DNA of 64,000 nt, taken from positions 2,160,505 to 2,224,504 of the forward strand of contig NZ_LMET01000001.1 of assembly GCF_001426485.1 (NCBI RefSeq). Reading direction: 5' to 3'. A model generated the notes under the pieces. The model was not told where the DNA came from. It saw nothing but the letters and a program-made list of their open reading frames with translations, and made no database searches. The DNA is from Aeromicrobium sp. Root472D3 (lineage in GTDB: Bacteria; Actinomycetota; Actinomycetes; Propionibacteriales; Nocardioidaceae). Of the stretch, positions 25,286 to 34,233 are shown piece by piece. The stretch's first letter is position 1. Each line of letters begins with the position of its first letter. The translations under genes were made by a program, and so were the position numbers.

Positions 25286-25340
25286 GGATCCACCTGGGGT
25301 GAGAGAGGTGAGCCCAGTGTGGGGATGCCCGGACAGGCTG

Positions 25341-25952
25341 TCAACTACCGGGACGACGCCGTCCGAAGAGCATCCGGAACGGCCGGATCGCCAGTGTCAG
25401 GAGCGGCTTGCGGCCGTGCAGGAACGCCAGTGGTCCGTCGTCGGCGAACGACCACCGGGCGGATGCCACGCCGAACCGCATGCGACCGGTGACGGGTGAC
25501 ACGAGCAGGCTGCCGTGCTGGTCCTGAGCGATCGCGAACCCGGCCGGCAGCGCCCGCGGGAGCCGCCGCACCCGCCGCAGGGCGACGGACCCGATGCCCC
25601 GGGCGATGTACGACCGGTGCGTCACGACGTCGAACCCGGCCAGCTGCTTGGGGATCGCCCACAGGTCGCGTCCACCGTCGCGCGACGCCTCGCTGTCGAC
25701 CCAGATGTGAGTGATCGACACGCGCACCCGCCAGCCCTGGCGCACCAGCACCGTCGACATGATCTCGTTGTACGTCAGCGGGCTCGGCCGCTCGTACACG
25801 AAGAACGCGGCACCGACGATGCCCCGCCCGAACAGCGTGACGGGCCGGGTGGCGGGGGAGTGCGGCGCGGGCAGGTCGGCGAGCGGCACGAGCCACGTGC
25901 CGACGTAGGCGTGGCCGTGGAGGTCCCACGGCTCGGGGGGATAGGACGTCAT
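25341..25952 (-). CDS. Acetoacetate decarboxylase-like protein
   Basis: A 203-residue protein starting TSYPPEPWDLHGHAYVG, a typical opening of the acetoacetate decarboxylase superfamily. The Schiff-base lysine of true decarboxylases lies in a P-K-K-L-A motif; here it is WAIPKQLAGF, so Lys102 is kept while the second lysine, which lowers its pKa, is Gln. It may therefore be an aldolase/dehydratase-like or binding variant. Its ATG overlaps the monooxygenase stop as ATGA, so it is the last gene of a TetR-monooxygenase-ADC operon. Confidence 0.78.
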   Translation of the reverse strand: MTSYPPEPWDLHGHAYVGTWLVPLADLPAPHSPATRPVTLFGRGIVGAAFFVYERPSPLTYNEIMSTVLVRQGWRVRVSITHIWVDSEASRDGGRDLWAIPKQLAGFDVVTHRSYIARGIGSVALRRVRRLPRALPAGFAIAQDQHGSLLVSPVTGRMRFGVASARWSFADDGPLAFLHGRKPLLTLAIRPFRMLFGRRRPGS

Positions 25953-27391
25953 GACCAGCGGAACGCTTCCGGCTCGAGCACCTTGGTGCGCTGGGCGTAC
26001 GGGTGGGTCGAGCCCGGCCAGTTGGACGTGATGCGGCCCGACGCGTGGCGGTACCAGCTGTCGCAGTGCGCCCAGACGGAGTGGGAGAGCCGGCCCTGGA
26101 CGTCGTGGTCGTACGCCTCCTCGGCCTCGGGCGTCACCTCGACCGCGCGGTACGACCCCGCGACGAGGCGGTCGACGGCCTGACGCATGTGCCGTGCCTG
26201 CGCCTCGAGCATGTAGACGATCGATCCGCCGCCGAGGTTGGTGTTGGGTCCGTAGGTCACCAGCAGGTTCGGGAAGTTCGGCACGTAGATGCCGAGGTAG
26301 GCCCGGGCGCCGTCCTTCCACTGGTCGGCGAGCCGGCGTCCGCCGACGCCCGTGATGTCGATCGACTCGAGGAACTCCTGTGCGTCGAAGCCCGTCGCGT
26401 AGATGATGACGTCGACCTCGTGGACCGTCCCGTCGGCCGTCTGCACCCCGGTCGGGGTGACGGCGGTGATGCCGTGGTCGACGAGGTGCACGTGGGGCCG
26501 GGCGATCGCCGGGTAGTAGCTGTTGGCGAACAGGATGCGCTTGCAGCCGACGGGGTAGTCGGGCGTCAGCTTGGCCCGCAGCTCCGGGTCCTTGATGCGC
26601 GCCTTGAGGTGCTGGCGCGCCAGCGTGCTGATGCCCTTGCCGACGAGCGAGTCGTCGTCGAGCCCGCGCGAGAACTGCTCGGCCAGGCCCCACGAGCCGG
26701 CCCTCTCGGCCTTCAGCGCCCCGGGCGCGTGCCGGAGCATGCGGCGGTAGACCGGACCGAACCGCTGGTCGGGCTTGGGCAGGATGTACGACGGCGTCCG
26801 CTGGAAGACGACGAGGTCGGACGCCTGCTCGGCGACGTGCGGGATGAACTGGATCGCGCTGGCCCCCGTGCCGACGACCGCGACGCGCCGGCCGTCGAGC
26901 TCGACGTCGTGGTCCCAGCGGGCGGAGTGGAACGACTGTCCCTCGAACGTGTCGACGCCGGGGATGCGCGGCAGCACGGGCTGCGACAGCTGGCCGACGG
27001 CCGACACGAGCACGTCGACCGTCTGCTCGTCGCCGTCGTCGAAGCGGACGGTCCACGTCGAGGCCGACTCGTCGTGGTGGGCCGCGACGACGTCGCGGCC
27101 CAGCTGGACGAGCGGGGTGATGCCGTACTTGTCGGCGGTCGAGCGGATGTAGTCGAGGATCTCGGGCTGGACGCCGTAGCGAGACGACCACTCCGCCGAC
27201 GGCTCGAACGAGAAGGAGTACAGCGGTGACGGGACGTCGCAGGCGGCGCCCGGGTAGGTGTTGTCGCGCCACACGCCACCGATGCCGTCGGCACGCTCCC
27301 ACAGCCGCAGGTCGGTGTGGCCCGCGCGCTTCAGCTCGATCGCGACGGCCAGGGCGCCGAAGCCGGATCCGATGATGCCGATGGAGGTCAT
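25949..27391 (-). CDS. Flavin-containing (Baeyer-Villiger-type) monooxygenase
   Basis: A 480-residue FAD/NADPH monooxygenase. The FAD motif IIGSGFGALA lies at residues 6-15, the NADPH motif VVGTGASAI at 172-180, and the Baeyer-Villiger fingerprint F-x-G-x3-H-x3-W at Phe149 to Trp159 (the next residue is Asp where Pro is usual). It would insert oxygen next to a ketone, giving an ester or lactone. It overlaps the TetR stop (ATGA) upstream and the ADC-like start downstream. With the divergent ChoD-like oxidase this suggests breakdown of a cyclic or steroid-like ketone; the substrate is unproven. Confidence 0.87.
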   Translation of the reverse strand: MTSIGIIGSGFGALAVAIELKRAGHTDLRLWERADGIGGVWRDNTYPGAACDVPSPLYSFSFEPSAEWSSRYGVQPEILDYIRSTADKYGITPLVQLGRDVVAAHHDESASTWTVRFDDGDEQTVDVLVSAVGQLSQPVLPRIPGVDTFEGQSFHSARWDHDVELDGRRVAVVGTGASAIQFIPHVAEQASDLVVFQRTPSYILPKPDQRFGPVYRRMLRHAPGALKAERAGSWGLAEQFSRGLDDDSLVGKGISTLARQHLKARIKDPELRAKLTPDYPVGCKRILFANSYYPAIARPHVHLVDHGITAVTPTGVQTADGTVHEVDVIIYATGFDAQEFLESIDITGVGGRRLADQWKDGARAYLGIYVPNFPNLLVTYGPNTNLGGGSIVYMLEAQARHMRQAVDRLVAGSYRAVEVTPEAEEAYDHDVQGRLSHSVWAHCDSWYRHASGRITSNWPGSTHPYAQRTKVLEPEAFRWS

Positions 27392-28002
27392 GAGTCGGTG
27401 CCTTCCGTGGGACGTGCGGGAGTCGGAGGGGTCTGCCGGACGAACAGCAGCACGCTGTCGGTCAGCAGGTCGAGGGCCTCGTCGCGGGTGAACGTGCCGC
27501 GCTGCAGCCACTCGCGGCACACGGCCTTGGTCAGGGCCGCGGTCGGACGCAGTCGCGCGCGCAGGTGCGGCGTGTCGGGCAGGCCGAGGGCGTCGAGCAC
27601 GAGGCGCGCCGCACGGTCGTCGGCCTCGTCGACGACGGCCTGGATGTCGGAGCTGCCGTGCAGGTTGGCCGCGCCGCTGGCCGCGACCCAGGCCTGCCCG
27701 TACGTCGTGGCCGCCTCGAGGATCCAGTCCATCGTGAGCCGGGCCCGCTCCTCGACGCTGCGGCCGTCGTAGTCGGGCAGCGCCCGCTCCGGCATCGTGA
27801 TCGACTCGCGCATCACGGCCAGGAAGAGCTCGCGCTTGTCGCCGAAGTAGTGGTTGATCAGCCCGCGCGCGACGCCTGCGGCGTCGGCCAGCTCGCTCGT
27901 CGACACCGCGTCGTACGGGCGGTCGGAGTACAGCTCGCGCGCGGCGTCGATGATCTGCTGTCGTCGCTCGGCGGGTGCCAGACGGAGTCGCGGGGCGGCC
28001 AT
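27388..28002 (-). CDS. TetR-family transcriptional regulator
   Basis: A 204-residue repressor. The N-terminal helix-turn-helix is clear (RRQQIIDAARELYSD, then STSELADAAGVARGLINHYF, about residues 12-58); the C-terminal ligand domain is divergent. It is the first gene of the monooxygenase operon and divergent from the ChoD-like gene. I chose ATG 28002 because a longer frame starting at 28029 would overlap the operator-like palindrome at 28023-28037. It probably represses itself and the divergent gene until a ligand binds. Confidence 0.88.
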   Translation of the reverse strand: MAAPRLRLAPAERRQQIIDAARELYSDRPYDAVSTSELADAAGVARGLINHYFGDKRELFLAVMRESITMPERALPDYDGRSVEERARLTMDWILEAATTYGQAWVAASGAANLHGSSDIQAVVDEADDRAARLVLDALGLPDTPHLRARLRPTAALTKAVCREWLQRGTFTRDEALDLLTDSVLLFVRQTPPTPARPTEGTDS

Positions 28003-28022
28003 GGCACCAGTTTCGCGGCCTA

Positions 28023-28052
28023 TTGGCACAGTGTCAACAAGAGTCGTATGCT
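28023..28052 (+). promoter_or_regulatory. Divergent promoter with TetR operator-like palindrome
   Basis: TTGGCAC (28023-28029) and GTGTCAA (28031-28037) form a palindrome around one base, with one mismatch. On the plus strand TTGGCA can serve as the -35 box and TATGCT (28047-28052) as the -10 box with an 18-base spacer; TATGCT ends 6 bases before the ATG at 28059. The palindrome thus overlaps the -35 box, an ideal site for repression. The TetR gene starts 21 bases away on the other side. Confidence 0.6.
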
Positions 28053-28058
28053 CGGGCC

Positions 28059-29792
28059 ATGAGTTCGTACGACTACGACGTCCTGGTGGTGGGTTCCGGC
28101 TTCGGCGGGAGCGTGGCGGCCCTGCGGCTGACCGAGAAGGGGTACCGCGTCGGCGTCATGGAGGCCGGTCGCCGCTTCGAGGACGACGAGCTGCCGAAGA
28201 ACAGCTGGGACGCCCGCCGCTACCTGTGGGCGCCGTGGGCGCGGTGCTTCGGCATCATGCGCATCACGCTGCTGCGCGACGTGCTGATCGCGAGCGGCAC
28301 GGGCGTGGGTGGCGGGTCGCTCGTCTACGCCAACACGCTCTACGAGCCGCTCGACGCCTTCTACCGCGACCGCCAGTGGGCCCACCTGGCCGACTGGAAG
28401 AGCGAGCTGGCGCCGCACTACGCGCAGGCCAAGAAGATGCTCGGCGTCACGACCTACCCCGGCAGCAGCCCCGCCGACGAGCACCTGCGGGCGCTCGCAC
28501 GCGACTACGGCGTCGAGGACACGTTCCACCCCACCGACGTCGGCGTGCTGTTCGGGGCCGACCACGGCGTCGCACCCGGCGAGCCCGTCGCCGACCCCTT
28601 CTTCGGCGGCGCCGGACCCAACAGGACGGCGTGCATCGACTGCGGTGCCTGCATGACCGGGTGCCGCCACAACGCCAAGAACACGCTGGTCAAGAACTAC
28701 CTGCACCTGGCCGAGAACGCCGGCGCCGTCGTCCACCCGCTGACGACCGTCACGGACGTGCGTCCCCGCCGGTCCGGCGGGTACGAGGTCCGCACGCGGC
28801 GCACCGGCAACCCCCTGCGGCGGCGCAGCTTCACCGCCGAGCAGGTCGTGTTCGCCGGCAACGCCCTCAGCACCCAGCGACTGCTCCACCAGCTCAAGGA
28901 GACGTCGCTGCCGCGCCTCTCGCCGCGCATCGGCGAGCTCAGCCGGACCAACTCCGAGGCCGTCCTGACGGCTCGCTCGATGCGTCGCGAGGCCGACTAC
29001 ACGCCCGGGGTCGCGATCACGTCGTCGTTCCACCCCGACGAGCACACCCACGTCGAGGTCTGTCGGTACGGCGTGGGATCGAGCGCGCTGGGCCTCATCA
29101 ACGCGCCCTTGGTCGACGGTGGGCACGGCGGCTCGCAGCTCGGCGCGGTCGTCAAGGCGTACCGGATGCTGGGGCTGCGGCGCGCACTCGCGATCCACAA
29201 CCCGCGCCGGTGGGCCGAGCAGTCGATCGTCGTGCTGGTGATGCAGACGCTCGACAACTCGATCACGACGTACGTCAAGAAGGGCCTGCTCGGGCGCCGC
29301 ATGACCAGCCGGCAGGGCGTCGGCGACCCCAACCCCAAGTGGATCCCGATGGCCAACAAGGTCGCCCGCGACCTCGCAACGGAGGTGGGCGGCAACGCCG
29401 GCAGCTCGACCGCCGACCTGGCCGGCATCCCGATGACCGCCCACTTCATCGGCGGGTGCGTCATCGGCGACTCCCCGGCCACGGGCGTCGTCGACCCGTA
29501 CCAGCGGGTCTTCGGCCACGAGGGCCTGCACATCACGGACGGATCGGCGATCACCGCGAACCTCGGCGTCAACCCCTCCCTGACGATCACGGCCCAGGCC
29601 GAGCGGGCGATCGCGCTGTGGCCCAACAAGGGCGAGGCCGACGCCCGTCCCCCGCTGGGGCAGCCCTACGTCCGGGTGCCGGTCGTCGCGCCGGTGCGTC
29701 CCGCCGTCCCCGAGGGCGCTCCCGCCGCCCTGCTGATGCCGGTGCCGGAGATCCCGCCGCGCGCACCGCACCGGGCGCGGGTCCGCGGGTGA
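28059..29792 (+). CDS. choD: ChoD-type GMC oxidoreductase (cholesterol oxidase-like)
   Basis: A 577-residue FAD flavoprotein close to mycobacterial ChoD as I remember it. It opens VLVVGSGFGGSVAALRLTEK (FAD motif) and ends with the GMC C-terminal signature GLHITDGSAITANLGVNPSLT and WPNKGEAD. A Cys cluster, Cys192-x2-Cys195-x2-Cys198-x3-Cys202, sits in the middle. ChoD activity on cholesterol is itself debated, so the substrate is only suggested; a hydroxyl group on a hydrophobic ring compound is likely. No export signal is seen. It is leaderless by position of TATGCT and divergent from the TetR operon. Confidence 0.86.
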   Translation: MSSYDYDVLVVGSGFGGSVAALRLTEKGYRVGVMEAGRRFEDDELPKNSWDARRYLWAPWARCFGIMRITLLRDVLIASGTGVGGGSLVYANTLYEPLDAFYRDRQWAHLADWKSELAPHYAQAKKMLGVTTYPGSSPADEHLRALARDYGVEDTFHPTDVGVLFGADHGVAPGEPVADPFFGGAGPNRTACIDCGACMTGCRHNAKNTLVKNYLHLAENAGAVVHPLTTVTDVRPRRSGGYEVRTRRTGNPLRRRSFTAEQVVFAGNALSTQRLLHQLKETSLPRLSPRIGELSRTNSEAVLTARSMRREADYTPGVAITSSFHPDEHTHVEVCRYGVGSSALGLINAPLVDGGHGGSQLGAVVKAYRMLGLRRALAIHNPRRWAEQSIVVLVMQTLDNSITTYVKKGLLGRRMTSRQGVGDPNPKWIPMANKVARDLATEVGGNAGSSTADLAGIPMTAHFIGGCVIGDSPATGVVDPYQRVFGHEGLHITDGSAITANLGVNPSLTITAQAERAIALWPNKGEADARPPLGQPYVRVPVVAPVRPAVPEGAPAALLMPVPEIPPRAPHRARVRG

Positions 29793-29866
29793 CGGCGGGC
29801 ACTAGGGTGGTGCCAAGCAGCACGCGCCATCCGTAGGGCGCGTCACACCGAACGAGGAGCTCCACC

Positions 29867-31855
29867 GTGTCCGACATCCAGATCACCGTCAGCTCAGAGG
29901 GTCGATCCGTCGAGGAGGGCACGAAGGCCTGGCAGCTCTTCGCCGACTCGCCCGACGTCATCGCGGCGCGCGTGGGCGGCGAGCTCAAGGACCTCGCGTA
30001 CCCGCTCGTCGAGGGCGACGAGGTCGAGCCGGTCGCGATCGACTCGGCCGACGGCCGCGACATCCTGCGCCACTCGACCGCTCACGTCATGGCGCAGGCG
30101 GTGCAGGAGCTGTTCCCGCACGCCAAGCTCGGCATCGGCCCGCCGATCGTCGACGGCTTCTACTACGACTTCGACGTGCCCGAGCCGTTCGTGCCCGAGG
30201 ACCTCGTCAAGATCGAGTCGCGCATGCGCAAGATCGTCAAGGAGGGCCAGAAGTTCGACCGGCGCGAGGTCAGCGACGACGCCGCGCGCGTCGAGCTGGC
30301 CGACGAGCCCTACAAGCTCGAGCTCATCGGCCTGAAGTCGACCGCCACCGGCGACGTGGAGGGGGCGGCCGAGGGCGCCAGCGTCGAGGTCGGCGAGGGC
30401 GGCCTGACGATCTACGACAACCTCAAGCGTGACGGCTCCGTCGCCTGGGGCGACCTGTGCCGCGGCCCGCACCTGCCGACCACCAAGCGCATCCCGGCGT
30501 TCAAGCTCATGCGCAGCGCGGCGGCCTACTGGCGCGGCAACGAGAACAACAAGCAGCTCCAGCGCATTTACGGCACCGCGTGGGAGACCAAGGAGGCGCT
30601 CGACGAGCACCTCCACCGCATCGAGGAGGCGCAGCGACGCGACCACCGTCGCCTCGGCACCGAGCTCGACCTGTTCAGCTTCCCCGACGAGATCGGGTCG
30701 GGCCTGCCGGTCTTCCACCCCAAGGGTGGCGTCATCAAGCGCGAGATGGAGGACTACGTCCGCCGCCGGCACATCGAGGAGGGCTTCGAGTACGTCGGCA
30801 CCCCCCACGTGGCGAAGGAGGGCCTGTTCTACACCTCGGGCCACCTGCCGTACTACGGCGAGGGCATGTTCCCGGCGCTCGACATGGACGGCCAGGACTA
30901 CCGCCTCAAGGCCATGAACTGCCCGATGCACAACCTGATCTTCCGCTCGCGGCAGCGCTCGTACCGCGAGCTGCCGCTGCGCCTGTTCGAGTTCGGGCAC
31001 GTCTACCGCAACGAGAAGTCCGGCGTCATCCACGGGCTGACGCGCGTGCGCGGCTTCGCGCAGGACGACTCGCACTCGTACGTCACCCCCGAGCAGGCAC
31101 CCGACGAGATCCGCCACCTGCTCGACTTCGTGCTGAGCCTGCTGCGCGACTTCGGCCTCGACGACTTCTACCTCGAGCTGTCGACCCGCGACGACTCCAA
31201 GCCCGACAAGTTCATCGGCTCCGACGCCGAGTGGGAGGTCGCGACCAAGGTGCTCGAGGACGTCTGCCTCGAGAGCGGTCTCGAGCTCGTGCCCGATCCC
31301 GGCGGGGCGGCGTACTACGGACCGAAGGTCTCGGTGCAGGCGCGCGACGCGATCGGACGCACCTGGCAGATGTCGACGATCCAGTACGACTTCAACATGC
31401 CGTCGCCGCCGCGGTTCAACCTCGAGTACGTCGCGGCCGACGGCTCGCGCCAGCAGCCCGTCATGATCCACTCGGCCAAGTTCGGCTCGATCGAGCGGTT
31501 CATGGGCGTCCTGGTCGAGCACTACGCCGGCGCGTTCCCCCCGTGGCTCGCGCCGGTGCAGGTCGTCGGCATCCCCGTGGCCGAGCGGCACGCCGACTAC
31601 CTGTACGACCTGACCAAGCGGCTCAAGACGCTGGGCATCCGGGTCGAGGTCGACGACTCCGACGAGCGGATGCAGAAGAAGATCCGCAACGCGCAGCTGC
31701 AGAAGGTGCCGTTCATGCTGATCGCCGGCGACAACGACGTCGAGGGTGACGCGGTGTCGTTCCGCTACCGCAACGGCGAGCAGGAGAACGGCGTCCCGGT
31801 CGACGACGCCGTCGAGCGGATCGTCGAGGCGATCCGCTCACGGGTCCAGGTATGA
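29867..31855 (+). CDS. thrS: Threonyl-tRNA synthetase
   Basis: A 662-residue class II synthetase. Domains in order: TGS (1-65), editing domain with HSTAH near residues 68-72, catalytic core with the zinc-binding Cys in AMNCPMHN and motif 2 RNEKSG, and C-terminal anticodon domain ending in residues 560-660. A GAGGAG ribosome site precedes the GTG. In the leader, ACGCGCC (29822-29828) pairs with GGCGCGT (29837-29843), a small hairpin close to the start that could affect translation. It heads a thrS-HIT-pgsA operon; its stop overlaps the next ATG. Confidence 0.96.
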   Translation: MSDIQITVSSEGRSVEEGTKAWQLFADSPDVIAARVGGELKDLAYPLVEGDEVEPVAIDSADGRDILRHSTAHVMAQAVQELFPHAKLGIGPPIVDGFYYDFDVPEPFVPEDLVKIESRMRKIVKEGQKFDRREVSDDAARVELADEPYKLELIGLKSTATGDVEGAAEGASVEVGEGGLTIYDNLKRDGSVAWGDLCRGPHLPTTKRIPAFKLMRSAAAYWRGNENNKQLQRIYGTAWETKEALDEHLHRIEEAQRRDHRRLGTELDLFSFPDEIGSGLPVFHPKGGVIKREMEDYVRRRHIEEGFEYVGTPHVAKEGLFYTSGHLPYYGEGMFPALDMDGQDYRLKAMNCPMHNLIFRSRQRSYRELPLRLFEFGHVYRNEKSGVIHGLTRVRGFAQDDSHSYVTPEQAPDEIRHLLDFVLSLLRDFGLDDFYLELSTRDDSKPDKFIGSDAEWEVATKVLEDVCLESGLELVPDPGGAAYYGPKVSVQARDAIGRTWQMSTIQYDFNMPSPPRFNLEYVAADGSRQQPVMIHSAKFGSIERFMGVLVEHYAGAFPPWLAPVQVVGIPVAERHADYLYDLTKRLKTLGIRVEVDDSDERMQKKIRNAQLQKVPFMLIAGDNDVEGDAVSFRYRNGEQENGVPVDDAVERIVEAIRSRVQV

Positions 31856-32415
31856 CCTCCGGCGGCGACGGGCCCGACGCCCCCCGCGAGCAGGACGGCG
31901 TGGGGGAGCCGGACGCGTTCGAGCGCCTGTGGACGCCCCACCGCGTCCGCTACATCAAGGGTGAGGGCAAGCCGTCGACGTCCGACGCCGTCGACTGCCC
32001 GTTCTGCCGCATCCCCGCGATGGACGACGCCGAGGGGCTGATCGTCCACCGTGGCGAGCACGCCTACGCCGTGCTGAACCTGTACCCGTACAACGCCGGG
32101 CACCTGCTGATCTGCCCCTACCGCCACGTCGCCGACTACACCGACCTGGACGCCGACGAGACCGCCGAGGTCGCGTCGCTGACCCAGACGGCGATGCGGG
32201 TCATGCGCGAGGTCACGAGCCCCCACGGCTTCAACCTCGGCATGAACCAGGGCGACGTCGCCGGCGCCGGGATCGCAGCGCACCTGCACCAGCACGTCGT
32301 GCCCCGGTGGGGCGGCGACGCGAACTTCCTGCCCGTCATCGGGCGGACCAAGACCATGCCGCAGATGCTCGGCGAGACCCGCGAGATGCTCGCGGACGCC
32401 TGGCCGGCGCACTGA
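31852..32415 (+). CDS. HIT-family hydrolase/phosphorylase
   Basis: A 187-residue protein with the histidine triad [10 protein letters not shown] near residue 145 and an N-terminal CPFCRI motif that may bind zinc. It resembles the mycobacterial Ap4A phosphorylase (the Rv2613c type), which sits at the same place between thrS and pgsA. It would split diadenosine tetraphosphate or a similar nucleotide. ATGA overlap with thrS couples translation. Confidence 0.87.
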   Translation: MTSGGDGPDAPREQDGVGEPDAFERLWTPHRVRYIKGEGKPSTSDAVDCPFCRIPAMDDAEGLIVHRGEHAYAVLNLYPYNAGHLLICPYRHVADYTDLDADETAEVASLTQTAMRVMREVTSPHGFNLGMNQGDVAGAGIAAHLHQHVVPRWGGDANFLPVIGRTKTMPQMLGETREMLADAWPAH

Positions 32416-32450
32416 CCTCGAGACCCGACCTCAAGAGTAAAGGGAACACC

Positions 32451-33083
32451 GTGCTCGAACGCTTCCGCCAGTTCTGGACGAACATCTGGGCGCCGCTCGG
32501 CGACCTGTTCCTCCGGCTCGGCATCACGCCCAACCAGGTCACGGTCGTCGGCACGCTGGGAGTCAGCGGCGGGGCCCTGTTCTTCTTCCCGCGCGGCCAG
32601 TTCTTCGTCGGCGTCATGGTCGTGACGGCGTTCGTCTTCAGCGACCTGATCGACGGCTACATGGCCCGCAAGCTCGGCAAGGCGTCCAAGTGGGGGGCGT
32701 TCCTCGACTCGACCCTCGACCGGGTCGGCGACGCCGCGGTGTTCGGCGGGATCATGCTGTACTACACGACGTCCGACGCCGAGGCCGACCTCGGCGACCC
32801 GCGCATGTACCTGTACCTGAGCCTCGCGTGCCTGGTGCTCGGCAACCTGACGTCGTACGCGCGCGCACGGGCCGAGAGCCTCGGCATGACGGCCAAGGGC
32901 GGCATCGCCGAGCGGTCCGACCGGTTGGTCGCGATCCTGGTCATGACGGGCTTCGCGGGCCTGCTCGACCTGCCGTTCCTGCGCGAGATCACGCTGTGGG
33001 CGCTCGCGATCGCATCGCTGATCACGGTGTTCCAGCGCATGCGCATCGTGTACGACCAGACGGTCGACGACCCCGCGCTGTGA
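32451..33083 (+). CDS. pgsA: Phosphatidylinositol phosphate synthase (CDP-alcohol phosphatidyltransferase)
   Basis: A 210-residue inner membrane enzyme with about six helices. The CDP-alcohol signature D-G-x2-A-R-x8-G-x3-D-x3-D is complete in the stretch from IDGYMARKLG to FLDSTLD (about residues 67-90). By position after thrS and the HIT gene it should be the actinobacterial enzyme joining CDP-diacylglycerol and inositol-1-phosphate. AAAGGGA supports the GTG start. In mycobacteria an acyltransferase and pimA follow; here they do not. Confidence 0.88.
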   Translation: MLERFRQFWTNIWAPLGDLFLRLGITPNQVTVVGTLGVSGGALFFFPRGQFFVGVMVVTAFVFSDLIDGYMARKLGKASKWGAFLDSTLDRVGDAAVFGGIMLYYTTSDAEADLGDPRMYLYLSLACLVLGNLTSYARARAESLGMTAKGGIAERSDRLVAILVMTGFAGLLDLPFLREITLWALAIASLITVFQRMRIVYDQTVDDPAL

Positions 33084-33141
33084 CGCATCGGTCGTGACAG
33101 TCGCGATGTGACAGATCGTATGTGACATCGGCATTGACACA
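33080..33141 (+). promoter_or_regulatory. Array of 14-bp-spaced GTGACA repeats upstream of the diiron oxygenase
   Basis: GTGACGC (33080), GTGACAG (33094), GTGACAG (33108) and GTGACAT (33122) recur at exactly 14-base steps, then TTGACACA follows at 33134. The first copy overlaps the pgsA stop codon. TTGACA (33134-33139) may be a -35 box. Direct repeats spaced by about 1.3 helical turns suggest cooperative binding of a regulator controlling the gene at 33192. No such regulator is encoded next to it. Confidence 0.55.
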
Positions 33142-33191
33142 TACCCTCGGTATCCCACATGCTGTGAGGACCGCCACACCGAGGAGTGCCC

Positions 33192-34232
33192 ATGTCTCAG
33201 ACCCTGGACCACCACAGCGCCCAGCACGACGCCGAGCTGCCCGACATCCCGGTCGACGTCAGCCCCGAGCAGTACGCCGACATCCTGCGCTCGCTGTCGC
33301 AGGCGTCCGTCGACCGTCACTTCGACGCCTTCGTCGACGTCCCGTGGGACCACCCCGACTTCCAGGTCCGTCCCGACGACCCGCGCTGGGTCCTGCCGTC
33401 CGACGTCGACCCCCTCGGTGCCCACCCCTGGTACCAGGCGCAGTCGCTGGAGCGTCAGATCGCGATCGGGCAGTGGCGCCAGGCCAACATCCTCAAGGTC
33501 GGCCTGCAGTTCGAGAACATCCTGATCCGCGGCATCATGCAGTACGTCTTCACCCTGCCCAACGGCTCGCCCGAGTACCGCTACCTGACGCACGAGGCGA
33601 CCGAGGAGTGCCACCACACCCAGATGTTCCAGGAGACCGTCAACCGCATCGGTGCGCCGGTCGAGGGCATGCCGTGGCTCATGCGCCGCGTCGCCGGCCT
33701 GCTGCCGTGGGCGGGGTCGGCGGCGCCCTACGCGTTCTTCATCGGCGTGCTGGCGGGGGAGGAGCCGATCGACCACACCCAGAAGGGCGTCCTGCGCAGC
33801 GGCAAGGAGCTGCCGCCCGTGCTGTCGCGCATCATGGAGATCCACGTCGCCGAGGAGGCCCGTCACATCTCGTTCGCGCACCACTACATCCGGCGCAACG
33901 CGCCGCGGCTCGGGCCCGTCGAGAAGGTCGTCATCTCGCTGCTGTTCCCGGTCATCATGCGGGTGCTGTGCGACGTCATCATGGTGCCGTCGAAGTCGTT
34001 CCGGCGTGAGTTCGGCATCCCGCGCTCGGTCATGAAGGACCTCTACTGGCGTGCCCCGGAGTCGCGCGAGCGTCTGCAGGAGCTGTTCGGCGACGTGCGC
34101 ATGCTGGCCGACCAGGCGGGCCTGCGTCGCAGCCGGGCGTCACGACTCATGTGGCGCCTGTGCCGCATCGACGGTCGCGTGTCGCGCTACCGCAGCGAGC
34201 CCCCCGTGGTCTTCGCCGCGCCCCGGGACTGA
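33192..34232 (+). CDS. AurF-type diiron oxygenase
   Basis: A 346-residue helical protein of the AurF/p-aminobenzoate N-oxygenase family. Two diiron ligand motifs are visible, THEATEECHHTQMF and HVAEEARHISFAHHY, with an earlier Glu in QFENILIRG. Such enzymes activate oxygen to oxidise amines or other substrates; the substrate here is unknown. The next gene encodes an FprB-type reductase, a natural electron donor, and the same pair (Rv0885-fprB) exists in Mycobacterium tuberculosis. GAGGAG precedes ATG 33192, which I prefer to a GTG two codons earlier. Confidence 0.84.
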   Translation: MSQTLDHHSAQHDAELPDIPVDVSPEQYADILRSLSQASVDRHFDAFVDVPWDHPDFQVRPDDPRWVLPSDVDPLGAHPWYQAQSLERQIAIGQWRQANILKVGLQFENILIRGIMQYVFTLPNGSPEYRYLTHEATEECHHTQMFQETVNRIGAPVEGMPWLMRRVAGLLPWAGSAAPYAFFIGVLAGEEPIDHTQKGVLRSGKELPPVLSRIMEIHVAEEARHISFAHHYIRRNAPRLGPVEKVVISLLFPVIMRVLCDVIMVPSKSFRREFGIPRSVMKDLYWRAPESRERLQELFGDVRMLADQAGLRRSRASRLMWRLCRIDGRVSRYRSEPPVVFAAPRD

Positions 34233-34233
34233 C

